DNA from: Brasilonema angustatum HA4187-MV1
GTDB taxonomy: Bacteria; Cyanobacteriota; Cyanobacteriia; Cyanobacteriales; Nostocaceae
NCBI GenBank assembly: GCA_019359695.1
Contig: JAHHGV010000005.1
Coordinates: forward strand, 124,001 to 188,000
Length of the DNA stretch: 64,000 nucleotides
Reading direction: 5' to 3'
Under the pieces are notes generated by a model. It saw nothing but the letters and a program-made list of their open reading frames with translations. It was not told the origin of the DNA and did not search any database. The translations under genes were made by a program, and so were the position numbers. Positions 7,990-16,234 of the stretch are shown in pieces (the first letter of the stretch is position 1; the number at the start of each line of letters is the position of its first letter).

Positions 7990-8604
7990 ATGAAACTCAA
8001 TTTATTTGCGGATATACTCAGTCCGAAGGTTCGTAAAAGCACTGCGCTTTACGCTGTCGCCTTCACCATCACCTCTACAGCAACTCTGACTCAGCCAAGT
8101 TATGCTCAAAACCAAAAGTTCTTCTGCGGAATGAGCAAGGGTGTTCCAGCAACACTGGTTCGCACCTCACGGGGAAACATCCCGATGATTCGCTGGGTTG
8201 ATGCAGGATTTGCTCCTCCTTGGATTCCTGAAAGGCGCTGTGAAGATATATCTGCCAGATTCCAACGATTCTACGAGAACGGCACGCTAAATTTCCTCCG
8301 TACTAGTAGATCCGAGCGTCAACCTGTATTGTGCGTTGCTGGCGAAAAAGGTGGTCCTTGTTTGCCTAAGGAAATATTGGTCACCCTCAAGCCTGGTAAA
8401 AATCCTGAGGATATTCTACAACAACTGCTTTATGGTCGCAGTGCGGCTGGTCCTGGAATCGTTGAACTCAGTGGTAACACCAACAGAGATGTTGTTTCCT
8501 CAGAAAAAGACGCAGCTTACCTTGATGTCCAAAAACTCCTTTCTAAGATGGAAGGTAGAGGAAGCACATCTTGTCCAGCAGGACAACCTGTTTGGAAATG
8601 TTAA
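7990..8604 (+). CDS. COP23-domain secreted protein
   Basis: The product has 204 residues. The first 40 form a signal peptide (VAFTITSTATLTQPSYAQ, cleavage after YAQ). The rest matches the COP23 domain, named for the circadian oscillating polypeptide of unicellular cyanobacteria: FFCGMSKGVPATLVRT, MIRWVDAG, ERRCEDISARFQRFYENGTL, RQPVLCVA and a C-terminal CPAGQPVWKC. Six cysteines in the mature part suggest disulfides in the periplasm or thylakoid lumen. It lies 22 bp upstream of a broken serine-protease/TPR gene. COP23 and trypsin-TPR genes are often neighbours in cyanobacteria, so the two may have formed one operon. The biochemical role of COP23 is unknown. Confidence 0.8.
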   Translation: MKLNLFADILSPKVRKSTALYAVAFTITSTATLTQPSYAQNQKFFCGMSKGVPATLVRTSRGNIPMIRWVDAGFAPPWIPERRCEDISARFQRFYENGTLNFLRTSRSERQPVLCVAGEKGGPCLPKEILVTLKPGKNPEDILQQLLYGRSAAGPGIVELSGNTNRDVVSSEKDAAYLDVQKLLSKMEGRGSTSCPAGQPVWKC

Positions 8605-8626
8605 GCAAATTGCAAACTAAATCAAC

Positions 8627-10053
8627 ATGCAATGGCGCTTACTTCTACTGGTTGCCTGTATTGGTAGTTTATCAATTTCGTCGGTAGCATCAGCACCGAA
8701 TGTCGGGGTTTGTGTTGAGCAACTGTTAACCCAACGTTTGGGAAACCAACTGCAATACAAAGCTAAGTCGATTACAGTCAAAGTCTTGTCAAAAAACTTT
8801 CTGGGGTCAGGTATTCTGATTCACAAACAAGGCTCAGTTTATACAGTACTGACGAATGCTCATGTACTCAAGTCAGGCAAGCCTCCCTATCAAATTCAAA
8901 CCCCCGACGGTTATGTGTATGTGGCTGATGTCCCTAGCACCAAAAACTCTCTTCCCTACTTTAAAAACAATGATTTGGCTGTTTTGCAGTTTCGCAGTCC
9001 TAAAGTCAGCTATGCGATCGCCTCTATTGGTTCTGCATCAAGTTTGAATGTGGGCAATGAAGTGTTTGCAGCTGGATTTCCCTTTGATTTTGACAGAAAT
9101 CAGGACCAAGGCTTTGTTTTTAAAACAGGTAAAGTTTCTTTAATTCTGAAGAAAGCTTTAGAAGGTGGATACCAAATTGGATATACTAACGATTTGCAAA
9201 AAGGTATGAGTGGAGGACCACTGCTCAATCGCTTTGGTGAGGTGGTAGCTATCAATGGAATGCACGCTGAACCTCTTTGGGGTAATCCTTACGTGTATCA
9301 GGATGGAACTCAACCGGAACAACCTTAGCCTACTACAACAGGGGTATTCTCGGCTATGAGTCGGGAGACAAGCAAGCAGCCCTGCCAGATTATAACCAGG
9401 CAATTCAGTTAGACCCCAAATTGGCACTTGCCTACAACAACAGGGGTGCTCTCCGCGCTGAGTCGGGAAACAAGCAAGCAGCGCTGGCAGATTATAACCA
9501 GGCAATTCAGTTAAACCCCAAATATGCAAAAGCCTACTTCCAAAGGGGTGTTCTCCGCGAGGAGTCGGGAGACAAGCAAGCAGCGCTAGCAGATTATAAC
9601 CAGGCAATTCAGTTAGACCCCAAATATGCAAAAGCCTACAACAACAGGGGTATTCTCCGCCATCTGTCGGGAGACAAGCAAGCAGCCCTGGTAGATTATA
9701 AGCAGGCAATTCAGTTAGATCCCAAATATGCAAAAGCCTACTACAACATTGGGTTGGTCAAATACGAACAAGGAGATATAGAAGCAGCTATGCGTCAGTT
9801 TCAAACTGCTATTAATAATGATAGCAAAAAGGTAGAATCTCAATAAGCTCTTGCAGTCGCACTCTATAGTAAAGGAGAGCAGCAACGGGGTTTATCAATG
9901 GCAGAAGCAGCCCTGCGCTTAGACAAAAGGTATGCTGATGTCAAGTTTCTCAAAAAACAATTCTGGGGCGATAAGCTAATAGCAGATGCGAAAAAGCTTT
10001 TAGAAAATCCTAAGATTAAGGAGATAACATCTCGCCCATCTCGCAGTCAGTAA
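8627..10053 (+). pseudogene. Broken trypsin-like serine protease with TPR repeats
   Basis: The first part (8627-9328) encodes a signal peptide (SLSISSVASAP) and a trypsin-fold domain with His in VLTNAHVLKSG, Asp in NNDLAVLQF and Ser in KGMSGGPLL. It stops in DGTQPEQP. The frame then shifts, and from about 9329 a second frame reads AYYNRGILGYESGDKQAAL and four and a half TPR units (NRGxLRxxSGDKQAALxDYxQAIQLDPKYAKA). That frame hits a TAA at 9844 and continues in frame as ALAVALYSKGEQQRGLSMAE to the TAA at 10051. Related cyanobacterial proteins carry trypsin and TPR parts in one chain. I therefore read a deletion/frameshift near 9325 and one nonsense codon (for example TTA to TAA). The protease half might still be made as a short secreted protein. 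Confidence 0.8.
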
Positions 10054-10156
10054 ATTTCTTGCATTCATTCGCTATTTTTGCGCACTTGTTTGCGCCTGCT
10101 GCACGAGACAAAGAACTGATATCAAATAATGTTTAGTAAACAAGGAACAGTCTTCT

Positions 10157-10411
10157 ATGAGAACAGTCCCAATCCAATTACCGGAGACTGTATTTTCTGC
10201 TCTCCGCAAAAATCCCGAAGAATTCGTCCAAGAAATGCGGATTGCGGCAGCCGTAAAATGGTATGAATTAGGCGAAGTCTCTCAAGGTAAAGCTGCAGAA
10301 ATTGCTGGACTTACTCGGGCAGAATTTATTAATGCTTTGTCTCGTTACCGAGTAGATTTTATGCAATATACTACTGAGGAATTAGCTGAGGAAATGGGGA
10401 ATGTCGATTAA
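10157..10411 (+). CDS. UPF0175-family antitoxin
   Basis: An 84-residue protein: MRTVPIQLPETVFSALRKNP, then EMRIAAAVKWYELGEVSQGK and AAEIAGLTRAEFINALSRY. This is the UPF0175 pattern, with a short beta strand followed by a helix-turn-helix-like region. Members are usually the first gene of a pair with a DUF3368 nuclease-like toxin, as here; the stop overlaps the next start (10401-10411). The protein probably both neutralises the toxin and represses the operon. The pair appears intact. Confidence 0.88.
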   Translation: MRTVPIQLPETVFSALRKNPEEFVQEMRIAAAVKWYELGEVSQGKAAEIAGLTRAEFINALSRYRVDFMQYTTEELAEEMGNVD

Positions 10412-10889
10412 TCGCATCATCATTAACTCTTCACCTCTTATTGTGCTCTTTAAAAGTCAGCAAGCAGAATTACTCCCGCAATTGTTCGCGGAAATATTAG
10501 TTCCTTCAGGTGTATTTGAAGAAGTTACAATCGCAGGTGAAGATGATGCTGCATCAAGACAATTACCTAGAGTCTCTTGGATACAACGAGTAGAAATGAC
10601 TACGATTGCTCCTGAAGTTGCAGCTTGGGATTTAGGCAACGGAGAATCACAAGTATTGAGTCTAGCTTTGAAAACTTTAGATTGCGCAGCTATTGTTGAC
10701 GATAGAGCAGCGCGGCGTTGTGGTCAAGTCTTGGGCATCACTACCATTGGTACAGGAGGCATACTCATAAGAGCGAAACGACGCGGACTGATTAAGAGCG
10801 TATCAGAAGGAATTGAAGCTTTACGCGATGCGGGTTTATGGTTATCTGATAATGTGGTGAATTTGCTCAAACAACAAGCTGGAGAGTAA
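10401..10889 (+). CDS. DUF3368 PIN-like toxin
   Basis: The product has 162 residues. Motifs in order are INSSPLIVL (the usual first acidic PIN residue appears here as Asn/Ser), GNGESQVLSLAL with the central Glu, CAAIVDDRAARRCG with paired Asp, and TIGTGGILIRAKRRGLI. This is the DUF3368 branch of the PIN ribonuclease fold. The start codon lies inside the antitoxin's last codons (ATGTCGATTAA), implying translational coupling. It is expected to cleave RNA when released from the antitoxin. No frame damage is visible, unlike the second toxin-antitoxin pair at 22.3-22.9 kb. Confidence 0.87.
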   Translation: MSINRIIINSSPLIVLFKSQQAELLPQLFAEILVPSGVFEEVTIAGEDDAASRQLPRVSWIQRVEMTTIAPEVAAWDLGNGESQVLSLALKTLDCAAIVDDRAARRCGQVLGITTIGTGGILIRAKRRGLIKSVSEGIEALRDAGLWLSDNVVNLLKQQAGE

Positions 10890-11010
10890 GTCCTATTGCA
10901 CTCATTCCCTCTCGTTAGTAAGGAGAGGGATGCCCGATAGGGCAGGGTGAGGTTTTTGGTTTTTTATAAGTGTTCATCCAGACATGATATGAAGGCAGAA
11001 TTTGTTTTTC

Positions 11011-11601
11011 TTATTTAGACGGCGTGGACGCACTTTTGCGAATTTCCAACGAATTAATCATTGCCTGTGCAGTTTCTAAAAAAGCATCATATTGACTTTC
11101 TTCCGCTGTGTAAGTCACGATGTATGCTTTGTTGTCTTTTACTGCCCAAACTGCCATCCTCTTAACATTATATTGTTCTTGCTTTCCTGTATAAATAACT
11201 TCATGTGCTGGTAGATTTGCTAATTTAGCTGGATGCGATTCATTCCTTCTAGGATTTTTTAAATACCGAGTGATTTGATTAACTTTTAAATTTGTATAAT
11301 CAGGTAATGAAATAGGTTTTTTCAAATCTTCCATTTCTACAGATACTTCTGGTTTAAAAGAGTTTGAATCGTTGTTTTGAGGAAGAAAGAATTTAGCGAC
11401 ATCACCCGTAAATCTATCTTCTATATTTTGACTTTTCCAATTTTTAGGATATTTCATCCTAAGCATAAAATAGTTAGAACTATCATAAGTCAAAAATGGA
11501 GTTTTAGTTAACGATGAATCATTATGTGATGAAGCGAATATTTTCTCTCGTATTTCTGGAACCAAAACAACTATACAAGGGACAAGAGCAACCAACACCA
11601 A
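11011..11601 (-). CDS. Membrane-anchored PsbP-like domain; probable C-terminal half of the upstream kinase
   Basis: The frame begins at TTG (11601) with a transmembrane segment (ALVPCIVVLVPEI). It continues with a domain of the PsbP/DUF1795 type: YFMLRMKYPKNWKSQN, KFFLPQNNDSNSF, LANLPAHEVIYTGK and the ending AYIVTYTAEESQYDAFLETA. No ATG or GTG precedes the TTG in this frame. Instead the frame stays open upstream (KKKLKKWRNRKIALA) back through an A9 run into the kinase gene, in the -1 frame. The basic stretch followed by the hydrophobic helix is what normally follows the catalytic domain in a membrane-bound cyanobacterial Ser/Thr kinase. I infer that the two frames make, or once made, one protein. 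Confidence 0.65.
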   Translation of the reverse strand: MVLVALVPCIVVLVPEIREKIFASSHNDSSLTKTPFLTYDSSNYFMLRMKYPKNWKSQNIEDRFTGDVAKFFLPQNNDSNSFKPEVSVEMEDLKKPISLPDYTNLKVNQITRYLKNPRRNESHPAKLANLPAHEVIYTGKQEQYNVKRMAVWAVKDNKAYIVTYTAEESQYDAFLETAQAMINSLEIRKSASTPSK

Positions 11602-11633
11602 AGCTAAAGCAATCTTTCTATTTCGCCACTTCT

Positions 11634-12467
11634 TTAATTTTTTTTTGTGACTAAGCTTGAAAGCGCTTGTGAAACCTCATTGACTGACTGATAGCGCTTA
11701 CGAGAATCATAACGCACCATTTTGTCTAAAATATCTGCTAGCTGAGGTTTCACTTGTACCAAATCTCGCCAAACAACTTCATGAGTCTCTGGATTTTTTG
11801 GGAGTTGTTTAGGCGAAATTCCTGTCAGGGCTTGGATAGCAGTGATACCTAAAGCATAAATGTCGCTGTTAAATTCTGGATTGCCAATAGCTTGTTCATG
11901 AGGCACATAGCCGGGAGTGCCAATAGAGACTGTCTCTCCTTGAGAGTTAGGTTTCAAGGTACTGATTTTTTCTTTGACTGCCCCAAAGTCAATCAGAACT
12001 AACTTGCCATCTGAGGTACGTCTAATAATATTTGAAGGTTTAATATCGCGGTGAATAATATTCTGCCGATGAACAAACTCTAATATTTTTAAAATATCCT
12101 GCAAAAAGTTAATAACTTTATCTTCACTCCACTGTTTACCTGGTATAAGATCGTTGCTTAGAATATCACCGTTTATAAATTCTTGAACTAAATAAAATTC
12201 TCCATTTTCCTGAAAATGCGCTGAAAGTCGCGGAATTTGGTCATGGTTACCCAACTTATACAGGACTTGTGCTTCCGTTTCAAATAAACGTGTGGCTGTT
12301 TGCAAGACAAACGGATCGGAAAGCTGGGGCTTGAGTTGCTTAACTATGCAATATGGTTTGCCAGGTAAGTCTTTATCTTGAGCCAGATAAGTCTCACTAA
12401 ACCCTGTTCCCAAAAATTTTATAATTTCGTAGCGCTCTCGGAGCGTTGTTCCCAGCATTTGATTCAC
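11634..12467 (-). CDS. Serine/threonine protein kinase (Hanks type), catalytic domain
   Basis: A 277-residue kinase: glycine loop LGTGFSETYLAQD, Lys in CIVKQLKPQ, catalytic loop HRDIKPSNIIRR, DFGAVKEK, activation segment GTPGYVPHEQAIG and the SDIYALGITA helix. The catalytic residues are intact. The gene ends at TAA 11634 directly after a run of nine A on the coding strand (T at 11638-11646), so the chain stops with VTKKN and lacks the transmembrane and sensor region usual for this group. That region follows in the -1 frame (11011-11601). The zero-frame codons AC[A AAA AAA] form a classical -1 slippery heptamer. Upstream is an AT-rich gap before malic enzyme on the other strand. Confidence 0.9.
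   Translation of the reverse strand: MNQMLGTTLRERYEIIKFLGTGFSETYLAQDKDLPGKPYCIVKQLKPQLSDPFVLQTATRLFETEAQVLYKLGNHDQIPRLSAHFQENGEFYLVQEFINGDILSNDLIPGKQWSEDKVINFLQDILKILEFVHRQNIIHRDIKPSNIIRRTSDGKLVLIDFGAVKEKISTLKPNSQGETVSIGTPGYVPHEQAIGNPEFNSDIYALGITAIQALTGISPKQLPKNPETHEVVWRDLVQVKPQLADILDKMVRYDSRKRYQSVNEVSQALSSLVTKKN
11638..11646 (-). promoter_or_regulatory. A9 slippery run at the kinase/sensor junction (possible recoding site)
   Basis: On the coding strand nine A follow ACx with the frame AC A-AAA-AAA. A -1 ribosomal slip, or one extra A added by polymerase slippage, joins the kinase frame to KKLKKWRNRKIALA and the PsbP-like domain, giving a chain of about 485 residues. Confidence 0.4.
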
Positions 12468-12801
12468 CTAAAGCTGCACAAGTTCCTCACCTGATGCTTG
12501 ATACCGATTGTGGCACAGAATGTGATTTAGCAGAAGATATAGCAATCCTAAATCATTTGTGAAATTCTCTGTTCTTTCTTTTCTTGGCGTTCTTGGCACG
12601 GCAGTTGCTACAACGGGGGGAACCCCCGCAACGCACTGCCTCGTCTTGGCGGTTAATAATTTTCAGAAATCAGATAGGATCGCTTATCCGAACGTATTGG
12701 GAGTGGAAGAAGTAACACAGCTGGGTGGAGATGGAGAAAATAAGTATTAATTAGAAATATTTGGTCTAAAATCTAAATCTAAAACCCACAATCAACAAAG
12801 C
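12468..12801. other. Intergenic region between the divergent kinase and malic enzyme genes
   Basis: 334 bp without a convincing gene. A 63-codon open frame at 12559 is low in coding character and carries dispersed repeat sequence (CGGGGGGAACCCCCG-type palindrome at about 12615-12630). The promoters of both genes should be here, but I cannot point to -10/-35 boxes with confidence. Confidence 0.5.
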
Positions 12802-14193
12802 ATGGCAGATCTGACTCCTAATTCTAGTTTTAGCTTGACACTCCGCTTGGAAATTCCTAACCGCGTCGGAATGTTGGCTAACGTAACCAAGGCTATAGCT
12901 ACCAGTGGCGGTAATTTTGGTCAAATTGATTTAATCGAGCAAACAAGGGCTATTTCCATTCGCGAGATCACCGTTGATGCAGCTAGTAGTGATCATGCTG
13001 AGACAATTGTGCAAGCGGTGAAAGCTGTGCCTGATGTTAAGGTACTCAATGTCTACGATCGCACTTTTAATTTGCATCGTGGCGGGAAAATCAGCATTAC
13101 CAGCAGAATTCCCCTAAAAAGTGTGTCTGATTTGTCGATGGCTTACACGCCAGGAGTTGGAAGAATCTGTACTGCGATCGCCGAAAATCCAGAAGAAGTT
13201 TACAACCTCACCATCAAACGAAACACTGTTGCTATTGTTACTGATGGCACTGCTGTTTTGGGGTTGGGAAATCTTGGTCCAGCAGCCGCCTTACCAGTTA
13301 TGGAGGGCAAAGCTATGCTGTTTAAGGAATTCGCTGGGATTGATGCCTTTCCTATCTGCCTTGATACCCAAGATACTGACAAGATTATCGAAGCTGTCAA
13401 AAATATTGCTCCGGTATTTGGGGGTGTCAATTTAGAGGATATCGCTGCTCCCCGCTGTTTTGAAATTGAAGCAAGACTACGGCAAGAATTAGATATCCCC
13501 GTTTTTCACGATGACCAACATGGTACGGCAATTGTCACTTTAGCAGCGTTGTTTAACGCTCTCAAGGTAGTACAAAAGTCAATGGCAGACATCCGCATTG
13601 TGATTAACGGTGCTGGGGCTGCTGGTGTAGCTGTCGCCCGGTTACTTAGAAAAGCAGGAGCAGAAAAAATTTGGATGTGCGACTCGAAAGGTATTCTTTC
13701 TACCAGTCGCACTGACTTGACAGAAGAAAAGCGCGAATTTGCAGTCAAGGCTCAAGGAACCCTGGCAGGTGCTTTACAAGGTGCAGATGTCTTTATTGGT
13801 TTGAGTGCACCGGGCGTTTTAACACCAGAAATGGTGCGCTCTATGACAAAAGACCCAATCGTGTTTGCAATGGCAAATCCGATTCCTGAAATTCAGCCAG
13901 AGTTGATCAAAGACGATGTTGCAGTTATGGCAACAGGTCGTAGTGATTACCCGAATCAAATCAACAATGTTTTGGCATTTCCGGGTGTATTTCGTGGTGC
14001 TTTGGATTGTCGGGCTGCAACAATTACTACCACAATGTATCTGGAAGCAGCGAGTGCGATCGCATCCTTAATTAAACCCTCAGACCTTAATAGACAACAC
14101 ATCGTTCCTTCTGTATTTGATGAGCGAGTCGTGACTGCTGTTGCTGGTGCTGTGCAACGTGCGGCGCGTCAAGAGGGTATTGCTCGCGGTTAA
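12802..14193 (+). CDS. NAD(P)-dependent malic enzyme with N-terminal ACT domain
   Basis: The product has 463 residues. Residues 10-85 are an ACT regulatory domain (LRLEIPNRVGMLANVTKAIA and GGNFGQIDLIEQ). The malic enzyme core follows: MAYTPGVGRICTAI, TDGTAVLGLGNLGP, PVMEGKAMLFKEF, PVFHDDQHGTAIV with the metal-binding Asp residues, then the Rossmann motif INGAGAAGVAVARLL and MANPIPEI. It decarboxylates malate to pyruvate and CO2, yielding NAD(P)H, and would supply pyruvate from C4 acids in the cytoplasm. The ACT domain suggests allosteric control by a small metabolite, perhaps an amino acid. The gene stands alone. The length is normal for the bacterial short form plus the ACT domain. Confidence 0.93.
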   Translation: MADLTPNSSFSLTLRLEIPNRVGMLANVTKAIATSGGNFGQIDLIEQTRAISIREITVDAASSDHAETIVQAVKAVPDVKVLNVYDRTFNLHRGGKISITSRIPLKSVSDLSMAYTPGVGRICTAIAENPEEVYNLTIKRNTVAIVTDGTAVLGLGNLGPAAALPVMEGKAMLFKEFAGIDAFPICLDTQDTDKIIEAVKNIAPVFGGVNLEDIAAPRCFEIEARLRQELDIPVFHDDQHGTAIVTLAALFNALKVVQKSMADIRIVINGAGAAGVAVARLLRKAGAEKIWMCDSKGILSTSRTDLTEEKREFAVKAQGTLAGALQGADVFIGLSAPGVLTPEMVRSMTKDPIVFAMANPIPEIQPELIKDDVAVMATGRSDYPNQINNVLAFPGVFRGALDCRAATITTTMYLEAASAIASLIKPSDLNRQHIVPSVFDERVVTAVAGAVQRAARQEGIARG

Positions 14194-14333
14194 TTAACTC
14201 ATCAAGAAAAGTCTTGTGGGATGGGCATCTCGCCCGTCCTTTACTTGCAATGTGCTGTAAATCTGTTTGCATTGAAATGATTTCTCTTTTCTCTTCCTCT
14301 GTGTTCTCTGCGCCTCTGCGGTTTTTTAATTAT

Positions 14334-14424
14334 AGGACTTACGCAAAAACCCTCTTAAACCCTCTTACCTTTGTGCTCTTTGCGTCCTTTGCGGTTTATT
14401 TTTTCATGATTTTGCGTAAGTCCT
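14334..14424. mobile_element. MITE-like element with 15-bp perfect terminal inverted repeats
   Basis: AGGACTTACGCAAAA (14334-14348) and TTTTGCGTAAGTCCT (14410-14424) are perfect inverted repeats enclosing 61 bp without coding capacity. The same GCGTAAGTCCT end occurs singly at about 28648-28658, 33944-33954 and 50710-50720, so this is a family of elements or remnants. The rest of 14194-14545 holds only the hairpin at 14483-14513. Confidence 0.65.
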
Positions 14425-14482
14425 GAATTATTCAGATTCAACCAGAAACAATATAAAATTTTCCTCCCTCCAACCAACCCTA

Positions 14483-14513
14483 AAAAAGAGGGGAAGATAA
14501 AAGTCCCCTTTTT
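14483..14513. terminator. Bidirectional terminator between malic enzyme and the creatininase-family gene
   Basis: AAGAGGGGA (about 14486-14494) pairs with TCCCCTTTT (about 14504-14512). There is a T-run to the right and an A-run (T on the minus strand) to the left, so it can work for the convergent genes on both strands. Confidence 0.6.
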
Positions 14514-14545
14514 AAAAACATAAGGGGATCAAATCTTCTCATCAT

Positions 14546-15292
14546 TTAATCCGCGTTTAAAAACTCCAAATACCAGTTGCTAAGTTCTTTCACCGCCAAT
14601 TCATATAACTGCTTCCCATGTTCAGGTGTCGCCAAAGCCGGATTTGAACCCATTCTGCCATCTGGATATTTCTGGCGGAAGTCAGCAGCACCATAAATTC
14701 TGTGTCCAGTACCAACTTCTTCTGAAAGAGGTGCTTGCTTTATCGCTTCTGGATACACAAATTGAGTCACTGCAACTTCGCTTGGTGTTGCATGGGAACC
14801 TTCTTGATCCCCATATAATTCCTTTGCCAACTTGTAAACTGAACCGCACATAAACCAGTTACCAACTTGGCATTGCACTCGTTGCGCGTTGGGAATTTGT
14901 ATATCTTCCAAGTGGGCGTATATTTCAGAAAAAGCAGCCTTGAGGGTGGCTATGTTACCGCCGTGTCCGTTGATAAAGTAAAATTTTGTAAAACCAGCTT
15001 TAGCTAAACAGGTGATGTAGTCCCGCAGCACTAGAATCATCGTGCTGGGACGCAGACTTATACTACCAGGAAAAGCAGTATGGTGTAATGCCATGCCCAC
15101 ATTAATTGTCGGACCTACTATTGCTTGAGTCGCTTCACCCACACCACGGGCGATCGCCTCCGCACAAATCGCATCTGTCCCAATTAATCCTGTTGGTCCG
15201 TGTTGTTCTGTGGAACCAATAGGGAAAATAATACCCCTAGACTGTTGGAGATAAGCCTCGACTTCCTGCCAGGTGCTTAAATGCAATAACAT
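14546..15292 (-). CDS. Creatininase-family amidohydrolase
   Basis: The product has 248 residues. The metal ligands of the family are visible: Glu/His in GSTEQHGPTG near residue 30, Asp in TDAICAEAIA, His in FINGHGGN near 110, and Glu in the GDQEGSHATPSEVAVT region. Known members include creatinine amidohydrolase and the MftE and FAPy-deformylase types, all hydrolysing C-N bonds with two divalent metals. The sequence alone does not say which substrate applies; creatinine itself is unlikely in a cyanobacterium. The protein is cytoplasmic with no signal. It is followed on the same strand by nothing close and preceded by a cupin gene 108 bp upstream, possibly in one transcript. Confidence 0.85.
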   Translation of the reverse strand: MLLHLSTWQEVEAYLQQSRGIIFPIGSTEQHGPTGLIGTDAICAEAIARGVGEATQAIVGPTINVGMALHHTAFPGSISLRPSTMILVLRDYITCLAKAGFTKFYFINGHGGNIATLKAAFSEIYAHLEDIQIPNAQRVQCQVGNWFMCGSVYKLAKELYGDQEGSHATPSEVAVTQFVYPEAIKQAPLSEEVGTGHRIYGAADFRQKYPDGRMGSNPALATPEHGKQLYELAVKELSNWYLEFLNAD

Positions 15293-15400
15293 TTTTCTTC
15301 CACGTCCTTATGAAGGTTGCACCTTTTTAAGGATAGATTATTAAATGCTGAATTAGGAATTCTGGAAATACTCTTAATTCAATAATTCCTAAATGACTGA

Positions 15401-15673
15401 CTAATCAAGACAATAATGTTTCTTGACATCGCTTCTAATATCCCAAGTGTAGGACATTCCAGCCGGAAAAGTCACCAAATCACCTTTACCCATCTGCACT
15501 GATTCGCCACCCTCAGGTGTAACGATGACATCACCTTCTAAAAAATAGCATGTTTCTTGAGTGTCATAAGTCCAAGGGAACTTTGAGACTTCCTTTGTCC
15601 AAATCCCCCATTTGAACACACCCAGTTCGTTAAGCTGCTCAATGCTCGGTTGATGTTCTACGTTAATCTCCAT
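15401..15673 (-). CDS. Small cupin-domain protein (DUF861/EutQ-like)
   Basis: A 90-residue single cupin: NELGVFKWGIWTKEVSKFPW, then QETCYFLEGDVIVTPEGGE and the second box GKGDLVTFPAGMSYTWDI, ending KKHYCLD. The motif pattern is that of the Cupin_3 (DUF861) group of tiny stand-alone barrels. The usual metal-binding histidines are mostly absent, with Glu and Tyr in their places. The role is unknown; it could bind a small carbohydrate or amine. It lies 108 bp upstream of the creatininase-family gene on the same strand. Confidence 0.85.
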   Translation of the reverse strand: MEINVEHQPSIEQLNELGVFKWGIWTKEVSKFPWTYDTQETCYFLEGDVIVTPEGGESVQMGKGDLVTFPAGMSYTWDIRSDVKKHYCLD

Positions 15674-15688
15674 TGTTTGTTCCCTTCA

Positions 15689-15742
15689 GCCAAGGTGATA
15701 TTCAAAGAAGCTATCACTTCTGTGGAAAATTATAACCTTGGC
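15689..15742. repeat. Imperfect stem AGCCAAGGT / ACCTTGGCT upstream of the cupin gene
   Basis: Nine-bp arms about 15 bp upstream of the cupin start on the minus strand. This is a possible leader structure; no known class is recognised. Confidence 0.35.
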
Positions 15743-15865
15743 TCAACAAAGCAACCTAGCTGACACCTATTAGAAAAATGATTGGGACAAATAAAACGCA
15801 TTAAGCGATTACCAGTAACTCTTTCACAATCGGTAAATCTAAAATCCAACATGGTATGACTTGTT

Positions 15866-16068
15866 GAGCCTGGTGAAGGTTCATCAATTATCATTGGCAA
15901 AATTGAGAATAGAAAACCGCGTTACTTTCCGTGCTCTTGAGGGTGCTAGAAGATCATAAGATCGTCTTTCACGGTTCTTTGGAGGCGGGAGATAACTCAA
16001 CTATTGGAGATGGTTCAGTACTGTTGTGCTCTATGGTTGGCAATAATCTCACGATTGGCACTGGCAGA
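15866..16068 (+). pseudogene. Decayed left-handed beta-helix (hexapeptide repeat) gene fragment
   Basis: Pieces in changing frames read EPGEGSSIIIGKIEN (from 15866), then NRVTFRALEGA (from about 15917) and KIVFHGSLEAGDNSTIGDGS followed by VLLCSMVGNNLTIGTG (15958-16065). The spacing of I/V-G-D/N-x triplets is that of hexapeptide-repeat proteins such as gamma-carbonic-anhydrase-like and acyltransferase enzymes. No start is visible, and at least two frameshifts separate the pieces. The 15674-16234 interval holds nothing else I can support. Confidence 0.45.
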
Positions 16069-16234
16069 CATTAATCGTCGTTGGTGTGAGTATTATCTGA
16101 CGGTGTACAAGTCGTGTGAGAATGCAATCATTATAACGGAGGAGCAAGCTGACGCAAAGACATCGATCATATATAAGATAAAACTTGCACTGCGAGCCAA
16201 GTTGTGACCTTACATAAGTGATTTTTTTCACAGT

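Noticed and set aside
9158-9733. 191-codon minus-strand frame over the TPR repeats
   Set aside because: A mirror of the TPR coding repeats (periodic LPGYNLPALLACLPT), not a gene.
12559-12750. 63-codon open frame before malic enzyme
   Set aside because: Contains a palindromic repeat and low-complexity translation, with no recognisable motif.
16004-16207. 67-codon open frame, plus strand
   Set aside because: It crosses the hexapeptide-repeat remnant in a different frame and has no coherent motif.
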